A stretch of 64,000 bases of DNA. It comes from a virus. The translations under genes and the position numbers were made by a program. Below the pieces are notes generated by a model. The model made no database searches and had not been told where the DNA came from. It saw nothing but the letters and a program-made list of their open reading frames with translations. Positions 24,635 to 31,881 of this stretch are shown one piece after another (position 1 is the stretch's first letter; every line of letters starts with the position of its first letter). The DNA lies in the IMG/VR virus record IMGVR_UViG_3300035228_001218, positions 1 through 64,000 of that record. The stretch is one strand, 5' to 3'.

Positions 24635-25746
24635 TTGAATTGAAAAGCACTGTTTACTTTAGAAGAAGAAACGGTTCCCGGTAGAAGGGTTACTACTATT
24701 GGTGTTTGTAGACCACCACTCGCTAAATACTTTCTAATCTTAACCTGACCAGACTCAATATATACAAAAGCAGCTCCTCCAGGAATAGATTGCACTGTCA
24801 CTCCATAAAGGGGTTGGGGGGGAGTGAAAAGATCACTGAACCCACTGCTACTCATGAGACTACATTTATGATTGCCGTTAGCGATCGGATCTCTTACCAT
24901 TATCCATGTATTAGTCCCCAGAACAGCTGCTGGTGAAAATCCAATATTGGGGGGGTAAAAAACTCCATTACCAGATATCGCAGTACCAGGTCCATTACCA
25001 GTAAATATGTGTGTCTCTGCACCATCCATACCAGTAATTAAGCAATATCCATTTCCCCCAGTAGCAGCTACTGGACGAGAAAAGTTAGAGTTAAAGTTGG
25101 TAGACCCATTAAATCCTATTGACGTACCTGAACTATTTACTGTCATAGAACCACGAGCCGATGGTGCGGCAGTACCTTCATTAGGCGCTTTTGTACCTAT
25201 AGTTCCCATGCTAGACAAAATCCCTGTGCTGGAATTAATAGTTGCCTGACCAGCTATTACCGGGTTACTAATCATACCGTAAGTACTGTTACGAACTCCC
25301 ATATTTGTTGCGGTATTGGAAGCTATCTGAGTCAACCCTGAATTGCTAACACTATGGGTATAAGCAGTAGCCGTAGTATTGCCAGAAGTATTCTCCCAAC
25401 CAAGAGTTAGTATTTTATCAGACGCAAATTTTACACTATCGGCAGTAAAACTAGTAGCAATCTGTCCAGTTGCAATTTTTTGTAAAGTCAATGCTGACCA
25501 AAGTTCCCAAGAACTATTAGAACTCATGTTTAGAATATTAGTTCCAAATCTATATAAGTGTCCACTATAACCAATATTTGGAATACGTTCTTCTACTTCA
25601 CCTGTAGTACTGTCTATAAACAATAAATCGTTAATACTACCATTAGATAAAAACGGGACAATAAGATACTCACCTGCTTTATTTACGTCGTAACCGGCGT
25701 AAGTAATACCAGGACTACTACCACTGAATAACATTTGTTGCATCAT
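24616..25746 (-). CDS. hypothetical virion protein, probably all-beta (376 aa)
   Basis: Family not recognised. The sequence (MMQQMLFSGSSPGITYAGYD, then KAGEYLIVPFLSNGSINDLL, FIDSTTGEVEERIPNIGYSG) reads as repeated four-stranded beta units with DSTTGEV-type turns, which suggests a beta-propeller. There is one likely internal repeat pattern, but blades could not be counted with confidence. It has few charged residues and is rich in Gly, Ser, Thr and Asn, like the neighbouring adhesins. The ATG overlaps the stop of the cupredoxin-containing fibre gene by one base (TAATG), so the two are co-translated. By analogy with the fibre/propeller pairing at 29166/27602, it may be a fibre partner or receptor-binding subunit. 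Confidence 0.65.
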   Translation of the reverse strand: MMQQMLFSGSSPGITYAGYDVNKAGEYLIVPFLSNGSINDLLFIDSTTGEVEERIPNIGYSGHLYRFGTNILNMSSNSSWELWSALTLQKIATGQIATSFTADSVKFASDKILTLGWENTSGNTTATAYTHSVSNSGLTQIASNTATNMGVRNSTYGMISNPVIAGQATINSSTGILSSMGTIGTKAPNEGTAAPSARGSMTVNSSGTSIGFNGSTNFNSNFSRPVAATGGNGYCLITGMDGAETHIFTGNGPGTAISGNGVFYPPNIGFSPAAVLGTNTWIMVRDPIANGNHKCSLMSSSGFSDLFTPPQPLYGVTVQSIPGGAAFVYIESGQVKIRKYLASGGLQTPIVVTLLPGTVSSSKVNSAFQFKKIINY

Positions 25747-27560
25747 TAGCTTAATCCAGAACCAGAAATATATGCAGTACCAGCATCAGTAAAAACAAAA
25801 GTGCATGCTCCACGTTGAGCTAAAATTCTAGTACCACTAGTACCATCAGCAGTATTATATAAAGTAAGTCCAGAACCTTGTGTAATGTTTATACTACTAG
25901 TAGTTTGATTTACTATAGTAACCATATCACCAGCAGTAAATCCAGTAGGAACAGTTATACTTTGTGATGCAGCAGACTGAACTATCATTTTACCAGCATC
26001 ACCAGTAACCAATGTATAAGCACCACTCTTAACTTCAACGCCAAGTCTTCTTAGTGGACCTATTGAATCACTTATAGATCCTACTGACAATGTATTAGTG
26101 GTAATAGCACCTCTACCAGTTACACTATCAAGAGTGTCAATTTCATTGGCAGTATTTCTAGCACGAACAGTAATTGTTCCGACCATACCAGAGTGAGCGC
26201 CACACTGATAAACATAAGATCCAACAGATCCTCCATTACTTATCTGTGGTGTCCAAGATACTTGCCCTGATGTAGCACCTTGATTAGAAACCGTTGGGTT
26301 GCTAACAGAAGTGCCACCAGAAGTATCTCTTATATAAAATGGATGATTTGTCCCACTACTTATAACAAATTGAATAGTATCTCCTTCATTGATAGTAATA
26401 GGTGCATCATCACCAGAAACGCTACCTAATCTATCATTACCGCTTAAATTATATTCTGATGAAGATGGTGCTGTTACTGCTATACTATAAATCTGACCTG
26501 TAGATCCACTTGATTGATCAACCCATTGTACATTTCCTGCACCATCACTAGACAATACTTGATCACTAGTTCCATTGGTAGTTGGATAAGTTAAACCACC
26601 AGCAGTCAGAGCACCAGTGATAGTTACACCAGTAGTAGTGGTTTCAAGTTTCTTGTTACTGTCGTAATAAAGTTCTGCAGCACCAGATGAAGTAAGTTTT
26701 AAAGCAGTTTTATTTGCACCAGAACCCGCCGTCATTGTAGTAACATTTGCAGATATATCAAGGTTGTTGCTACCAGCAACAGCAATTTTTAAGGTGTTAG
26801 CACCATCCCGGTATAATTGTACGTTAGCATCACTAAGGACGACACGTGTTGCAGTAAGATCACCAACTTCAATATTATTGGATGTAATATTACCTCTACC
26901 AGTTACAGTGTCAAGTGTATCTACTTCGGTATATGATGTTAAATACCCAGAATTAGCATGATCACCCCAACCATATGCAGTATCCCAATTAGTTATCTTA
27001 GCAGTAGTAACACCAGCAGCATCACCAAGCGAGGTTAGATATGCTGATAAATCTGGTGGAGTATATGAAAATACTCCATTAGTATTATTATATGTTAGTG
27101 CAGCAGTACCAACAGAGTTACTAGTAACAGATAAACTTGCTAGTGAAATACCACCACCACCGCCACCAGATCCAGTACCTGCAGGACTAGCATCTACCCA
27201 TTGGTTTGAATCTCCATCATTGTAATATATTTTTAAATATCCAGTATCTGATTGCCACCAAAGATCTCCATCACTAGGTGATGTAGGTGCAGTATCTGAT
27301 GTTGTTACTGAAGCACCACCACTTCCATATCCTGCTTGACTATGATCTCCCCAACTATATGCAGTATTCCAATTAGCAATATTTGTTGAAGTAATACTAC
27401 CTGCAGTAGAAGAAGTAAATATTGGGTCGGATTCATTTGTACTACTAGAGATTCCAGATCTCCAGGTAAGTCCATCCCATAACCATGTTATGTTACCAAC
27501 AGTATGCGTATAACTACCATCTGTTGGTTGCCCTGAGGTTGCGGGAAAATTGATTGCCAT
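25746..27560 (-). CDS. tail-fibre protein with cupredoxin-like domain (604 aa)
   Basis: The start at 27560 (MAINFPATSGQPTDGSYTH) is chosen over an upstream ATG because the N-terminus matches the paralogue at 31190 and a late box lies 23 bases before it. Order of parts: a Trp-rich N-terminal attachment domain (1-35); a WGDHSQAGY fibre repeat (about 63-78); a WWQSDTGYLKIYYNDGD module (97-124); a SYTPPDLSAY segment; a second WGDH repeat (about 189-205); a beta region; a cupredoxin-like domain (about 376-467) with H406, C453, H456 and M459; and a C-terminal GAYTLVTGDAGKMI fibre domain. Cupredoxins bind one type-1 copper; whether this one does is unknown. TAATG-coupled to the 376-aa gene. Confidence 0.8.
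   Translation of the reverse strand: MAINFPATSGQPTDGSYTHTVGNITWLWDGLTWRSGISSSTNESDPIFTSSTAGSITSTNIANWNTAYSWGDHSQAGYGSGGASVTTSDTAPTSPSDGDLWWQSDTGYLKIYYNDGDSNQWVDASPAGTGSGGGGGGISLASLSVTSNSVGTAALTYNNTNGVFSYTPPDLSAYLTSLGDAAGVTTAKITNWDTAYGWGDHANSGYLTSYTEVDTLDTVTGRGNITSNNIEVGDLTATRVVLSDANVQLYRDGANTLKIAVAGSNNLDISANVTTMTAGSGANKTALKLTSSGAAELYYDSNKKLETTTTGVTITGALTAGGLTYPTTNGTSDQVLSSDGAGNVQWVDQSSGSTGQIYSIAVTAPSSSEYNLSGNDRLGSVSGDDAPITINEGDTIQFVISSGTNHPFYIRDTSGGTSVSNPTVSNQGATSGQVSWTPQISNGGSVGSYVYQCGAHSGMVGTITVRARNTANEIDTLDSVTGRGAITTNTLSVGSISDSIGPLRRLGVEVKSGAYTLVTGDAGKMIVQSAASQSITVPTGFTAGDMVTIVNQTTSSINITQGSGLTLYNTADGTSGTRILAQRGACTFVFTDAGTAYISGSGLS
26160..26435 (-). other. cupredoxin-like domain 1 (type-1 copper ligand set)
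   Basis: Residues about 376-467 of the 604-aa fibre. INEGDTIQFVISSGTNHPFY gives the first His (H406). YVYQCGAHSGMVGTITV gives C453, H456 and M459. The Cys-x2-His-x2-Met spacing equals that of amicyanin, and all four canonical ligands are present. Confidence 0.75.
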
Positions 27561-27582
27561 TTCTAAAATGCTCCTTCCGTGA

Positions 27583-27590
27583 TATTTATT
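27583..27590 (-). promoter_or_regulatory. late promoter box for the 604-aa fibre gene
   Basis: Minus-strand AATAAATA, 23 bases before the ATG at 27560. It falls inside the longer open frame, which argues against the upstream start. Confidence 0.65.
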
Positions 27591-27601
27591 ATCATTGATC
27601 T

Positions 27602-29143
27602 TTATTTGTGTGTCACGTATGGACCATATGTCCACTCAGCAGGTTTAGATGCTACACCAATTCTAATTTCAATTACACCTTGTGGTGCGGGGGAACTCTT
27701 TTCAGTTCCAGGTGGCATATAAAGATGTCCATTTGGAGCAGGAATTAAACTACGACCATAATCAGTTCCAGGTCCAGTCGCATCATTCCAACCCGGCATA
27801 TCAATTAATTCGTAACCATGTTCTGCAGGACAAGCTGCTGCAGCTGCAGAATTCTCATCATTATATCCAGTGTAAATTTTCAGTAGTTTATCATTATTAC
27901 CGGGAGCAGCATAAATGTTACCATCTGCTCCAATTACACAACCTACATGTCTATGATCTGTACCGTGAGTTTGATTATTAACATCAACTGTACCAATCGC
28001 TGCATTAGTTTTATCTGTATTTGATAAATTGGCACGTAAAGTTCTACCAGTTAATTGATGAAATTTATCAGCAATAGGATCATACTTCATAATCCATGGA
28101 TATTCATCGGGTAAAATATAAATCATACCATCAGGACCCATCTCACATGCTTGTGTAAGATTAGTCATAGTAAGTGAATTCATCAAGAACCAACTATCAG
28201 CTGTTGTTGAAGATCCGGTATCCGAATATGCTTTATGTGTGAAGTTTACAGTATCTGCAACTGGATCAATAACACCAATATACCTATGGTAGTTACCAAT
28301 CATATAAATTTTTCCATCTGGTCCTAGACAAGCATCGCTGAATTTATGGCGACCAGTTCCATTGGTAGAATTCCATGGATATGAACCACCAGTATCATCA
28401 ACCAAATTACCAATGTTACCAGTCGTTGCGCCAACTTGAATAGCTTCATACGTTACTGGATTGTATTTTATAACACAATCGTGGAAATCTGGAACCATAT
28501 AAATGCACCCATTATTGGGAGCTACAATTCCAGTGCAGAACATAAACCCTGGTTTGGAGTTCAAAGTATACGACCCTGGAGAGTAGAATAGATTATCACC
28601 AATAGTGTTCTCTGCTGTTATACTACCAAGTACTCTAGGTCCACCGGGATATGGTTGCCAGTTGGTATGGTTCAAAGGATCGTAGTGATATAAATCGTCT
28701 TGTCTAGCAGGAACATTAACAACAATACCATTTGGAGTTGCGACCATTGCTGAAGTTTTACTAGATGCCGTAGACTGACCAGCACTGGAGTGGATATATG
28801 ACTTTCTGGTATTAGGATCAATCATTAATGTAAATATTGCTCCCTGTCTTCCGCAATAAATTTTACCATTGTTAGTGACAGTACCACCTTTCCATCCATA
28901 CTGATCACTATATGGTCCTTTATTATAAGTTTCATATCCAGTTATAGCACCAGTATTAGCATCAATAATTGGTGTATTCTGAATAGGAATTTCAGACCAA
29001 GACCCTAAAGCACTAGGAACAACGGATGGGAATGAATTATTACCAACAAAATCATCCTTATTCATATGGTATTGGTGACTGCCACCTTGCCAAGCATAAG
29101 CATAATAATGCTCGGTTCCCATTTTTTGCCTTGCGTTAGTCAT
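27602..29143 (-). CDS. seven-bladed beta-propeller virion protein (513 aa)
   Basis: Seven related blade motifs of the form (G/N)xxGxIYxxxxxxxxIxxxDPxxxx can be counted at about residues 88-112, 136-157, 208-231, 273-297, 336-358, 404-424 and 468-494, for example GPDGKIYMIGNYHRYIGVID and GPDGMIYILPDEYPW. This is the pattern of a seven-bladed propeller (NHL, Vgb or kelch-like in arrangement). The N-terminal about 80 residues (HYYAYAWQGGSHQYHMNKD) look like a separate attachment part. No enzyme active site is evident; a ligand-binding adhesin is the simplest reading. It is encoded between two cupredoxin-carrying fibre genes and has its own late box overlapping the previous stop. Confidence 0.75.
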   Translation of the reverse strand: MTNARQKMGTEHYYAYAWQGGSHQYHMNKDDFVGNNSFPSVVPSALGSWSEIPIQNTPIIDANTGAITGYETYNKGPYSDQYGWKGGTVTNNGKIYCGRQGAIFTLMIDPNTRKSYIHSSAGQSTASSKTSAMVATPNGIVVNVPARQDDLYHYDPLNHTNWQPYPGGPRVLGSITAENTIGDNLFYSPGSYTLNSKPGFMFCTGIVAPNNGCIYMVPDFHDCVIKYNPVTYEAIQVGATTGNIGNLVDDTGGSYPWNSTNGTGRHKFSDACLGPDGKIYMIGNYHRYIGVIDPVADTVNFTHKAYSDTGSSTTADSWFLMNSLTMTNLTQACEMGPDGMIYILPDEYPWIMKYDPIADKFHQLTGRTLRANLSNTDKTNAAIGTVDVNNQTHGTDHRHVGCVIGADGNIYAAPGNNDKLLKIYTGYNDENSAAAAACPAEHGYELIDMPGWNDATGPGTDYGRSLIPAPNGHLYMPPGTEKSSPAPQGVIEIRIGVASKPAEWTYGPYVTHK

Positions 29144-29162
29144 TAAAACAGTGCTTTTTCAT

Positions 29163-29170
29163 TATTTATG
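29163..29170 (-). promoter_or_regulatory. late promoter box for the beta-propeller gene
   Basis: Minus-strand CATAAATA, 20 bases before the ATG at 29143, containing the TAA stop of the upstream fibre gene. Confidence 0.62.
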
Positions 29171-31190
29171 AAAGAATTCTCCAACCATAGAATGCTCCAC
29201 AGAAAACAAGTTTAATTGATTGCCCATTTTTATTAACAACAAAAGGCATTCCATGCATATCTTCACCCCAATATTTACCAGTTGTATTGGTTGTTGGTAA
29301 CCAATACACACTAGATCCATTTTGATCTCCAGTCCATGGAGCAGGTCCAGTTTGTTGAATTCCTTGTTCAAGGGAGGGGTAGATTACAATCGGACAATTT
29401 GTAGCATTACCAGGATTATAATCATATGATGGATACCCAGGATTAAATGCATTCGGGAAAGTACCATCATCATTTCTATTAAGTTTTCCAGTACCAACAT
29501 CCAGTATCGTAATAGTATCTCCTTCTCTGCACATGTAATGGATTGGAAGAACAAGAGATCTAGGAATTAATGTGTTAACTGCGATAATACTATTCAAGTG
29601 CTCGGCACCTAATTGTAGGTTTACACTGGCGTCGTGTTTATATAATGTTTTTCCAGCACCACCAATTCCAACCTTAGATGATTTATAAACCATCATACCA
29701 TTAGATCCACCAAAGGAAGCAATGACATAGTACAATCTTCCTGTAGCACCACTAGCGGTGACCGTTTTAAATACTAAATTCTCTAATTGTAATCCTGTTC
29801 CCGACGTATACGGTTTAACTACAATTTCTTGAATATCGTTTGTTAGAGTTGTAGTAGTTACGTAATTTCCACCATTATATCCAGGTTGCACATTTCCATC
29901 ATATCCAATAGTCAATTCATTAAAATAGTCAACATTTAGTGGATTTGTAAAAGTTAATTCAATAACTCCATTATCAATAGAACTAGCAACATTCAACCAA
30001 GTATCAAACCTTGCATCAAATGCCAATGATACTGGATCTGGATGATCTGGGGGATTTGCAATTGGAGGGAGATTACCTGCAGTGTCAGAATATGCAGGCA
30101 TATACTGAGGTAAATTATTCCGTGCAATATTGTGTCCGACGATGGAACTCCCGTCCCCCCAATTCAGAGGATCATCTCCAGTATCTCCATAAGACCATTC
30201 ACCTGCAATATTTGAATTTGTTACGTCAATAGTTGGTTCAGCATTTATCGGATCTTCCACATAAATGACTCCACTCATTTCAGAATGATCACCACATTGA
30301 TAATAATAAGTACCAGTAGCTGCTGGTGTCCAAGAAATACTAGCAGTTCCCTCTCCTGTAGCTGCTGGATTGCTTACACTTGCACCTCCATCACTAACTC
30401 TGATGTATAAAGGATGAGATCCACTTAGAGCAGAAGTATCAAATGTAACTGTGTCTCCAGTATACATTTTAACGGGAACATCATTTCCACCTACTTGGCC
30501 ATATCTATCATTACCAGATAAAGTATAGTATTTGCTATATGTGGTATTAGTAGCACTAGGTACAGTAATATCAAATGTTTCTGGTGGTACTAAGACACTA
30601 CTAGTACTGCTACCTCCGCCAGTTTGATCTGCTACCCAAGCATAATCAGTTCCATTCCAACTTAATATTTCTCCGGAAGATGCACCACTAGTATTCAAAT
30701 GTACATCAACACCAGCGTTGATAGTTGATTGCAGTCCACCAATAGATGCTCCACTGAAACTAATGGTAGTATTTTGGAAGTCAATAGAAGTTCCTGCTGC
30801 ATTAATACTACCACCAAAATCAAGACTCAAACTTTCAGCAGCAATCCTACCAGTAACATTAACACCCTGTGCAGAGTCTACAATATTTGATAGTGCTGTT
30901 GGTATGGTAGGTTTATTTGTTAGATCTGTATAAGATCCAGAGAATATTTCAGATGGAGTATATGTGAATGCTCCTAAAGTAGAATTATATGTAACATCAC
31001 CACTTCCACTAGCAGTAGGGTTGGGTTTAACAATAGAAATATCTGTTAGAGCAATACCACCACCACCGCCTTGGCCACTAACAGAAGCGTTCCAACTAAC
31101 TCCGTTCCATTTATAAGTAACGTAACCAACTACGTGGGTAAAAGAACCATCAGTTGCTTGTCCCGTAGTTGATGGGAAATTGATTGCCAT
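29166..31190 (-). CDS. tail-fibre protein with cupredoxin-like domain (674 aa)
   Basis: The N-terminal about 30 residues (MAINFPSTTGQATDGSFTHV) are nearly identical to those of the 604-aa fibre, so both probably use the same attachment site. A SYTDLTNKP fibre repeat and a low-complexity linker follow. The cupredoxin-like domain (about 215-313) carries H259 in SGSHPLYI and C299, H302, M305 in YYYQCGDHSEMSG. Next is a segment with DARFDTWLNVASS (about 350-450) resembling a galactose-binding or discoidin-like jelly roll. The C-terminal part ends WGEDMHGMPFVVNKNGQSI and AFYGWRILS. AATAAATA lies 27 bases before the ATG. The role inferred is host recognition; the copper site is unproven. Confidence 0.8.
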   Translation of the reverse strand: MAINFPSTTGQATDGSFTHVVGYVTYKWNGVSWNASVSGQGGGGGIALTDISIVKPNPTASGSGDVTYNSTLGAFTYTPSEIFSGSYTDLTNKPTIPTALSNIVDSAQGVNVTGRIAAESLSLDFGGSINAAGTSIDFQNTTISFSGASIGGLQSTINAGVDVHLNTSGASSGEILSWNGTDYAWVADQTGGGSSTSSVLVPPETFDITVPSATNTTYSKYYTLSGNDRYGQVGGNDVPVKMYTGDTVTFDTSALSGSHPLYIRVSDGGASVSNPAATGEGTASISWTPAATGTYYYQCGDHSEMSGVIYVEDPINAEPTIDVTNSNIAGEWSYGDTGDDPLNWGDGSSIVGHNIARNNLPQYMPAYSDTAGNLPPIANPPDHPDPVSLAFDARFDTWLNVASSIDNGVIELTFTNPLNVDYFNELTIGYDGNVQPGYNGGNYVTTTTLTNDIQEIVVKPYTSGTGLQLENLVFKTVTASGATGRLYYVIASFGGSNGMMVYKSSKVGIGGAGKTLYKHDASVNLQLGAEHLNSIIAVNTLIPRSLVLPIHYMCREGDTITILDVGTGKLNRNDDGTFPNAFNPGYPSYDYNPGNATNCPIVIYPSLEQGIQQTGPAPWTGDQNGSSVYWLPTTNTTGKYWGEDMHGMPFVVNKNGQSIKLVFCGAFYGWRILS
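30252..30548 (-). other. cupredoxin-like domain 2 (type-1 copper ligand set)
   Basis: Residues about 215-313 of the 674-aa fibre. The domain runs from FDITVPSATNTTYSKYYTL through the His loop (H259) to C299-x2-H302-x2-M305. Its spacing between His and Cys is 7 residues shorter than in domain 1. The ligand set is complete. Confidence 0.75.
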
Positions 31191-31215
31191 TTCTAAACCA
31201 GACTATCTGCTAATC

Positions 31216-31881
31216 TTATTTATTATAATATCCACGTGGATACTGTAATCCTTTATGTGGTCTTCTTCCTCTCAAGAAACCATGTTCAACAGAATGATCT
31301 CCTGTAGCACCATCAGAAAGATTAGTGATTAAATGATTTAGGGGGTTAGTTGCTGTACTTTGAGATCTAGAAGATCCTGAATATACTGCAGATATAACAT
31401 CAGTATTTGTATTTGCAATTAATTGTACAGTTGAAAATCCTGACACTGCTCCACCAGTTAAGTGTGGCGTATTTACAAGAACAGTATCATCAACTTCAAT
31501 AGCAAAAACTAAAACATAACTATTGCTAGCATAATCAGAATCAGCGGCACCCTCTTTCGTCCATTTGATATCGTTTAAAGAACTAACATTTACTTCAAGC
31601 CATGATCTCGTTGAAGTATTTACAGAAGAAGTATAATCAGTTCCATTAACAATTAATGATCCTCCGCTGCCACCATTGACATACCTAGTGCAATAAATTC
31701 TAAGCTTACTAATAGAAGTTCTGAATGGATGTCCTGTTGGTGTAGTAAAAGTTACTTCAGGATTCCCCATTACATAAGTGTTTAAACTATTATCAAATAC
31801 ATTATTAACAGCTGAGTCACTAGAAATATCACCCGTTACCATACCAGACCAATTTGGTTGATAAAGATTAAAATCTGCCAT
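31216..31881 (-). CDS. virion structural protein, possible jelly-roll (221 aa)
   Basis: A 221-residue protein starting MADFNLYQPNWSGMVTGDIS, then AVNNVFDNSLNTYVMGN and HPFRTSISKLRIYCTRYVNG. The S..NVFDxSLxT..., I..LRIY, LVxG.DYT, WLEVNV order is like discoidin or other galactose-binding jelly rolls found on phage structural proteins. After residue 140 comes a beta segment (VLVNTPHLTGGAVSGFSTVQ), and the last 30 residues are basic and disordered (GFLRGRRPHKGLQYPRGYYN). The ATG overlaps the stop of the 789-aa gene by one base (TGATG), so the pair is co-translated. Binding partner unknown. Confidence 0.68.
   Translation of the reverse strand: MADFNLYQPNWSGMVTGDISSDSAVNNVFDNSLNTYVMGNPEVTFTTPTGHPFRTSISKLRIYCTRYVNGGSGGSLIVNGTDYTSSVNTSTRSWLEVNVSSLNDIKWTKEGAADSDYASNSYVLVFAIEVDDTVLVNTPHLTGGAVSGFSTVQLIANTNTDVISAVYSGSSRSQSTATNPLNHLITNLSDGATGDHSVEHGFLRGRRPHKGLQYPRGYYNK
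31217..31224 (-). promoter_or_regulatory. late promoter box for the 674-aa fibre gene
   Basis: Minus-strand AATAAATA, 27 bases before the ATG at 31190, overlapping the TAA stop of the 221-aa gene. Confidence 0.6.

Noticed and set aside
27561-27635. Upstream ATG at 27635 for the 604-aa fibre
   Set aside because: The added 25 residues overlap the late-promoter box and the preceding gene, and are absent from the paralogous fibre.
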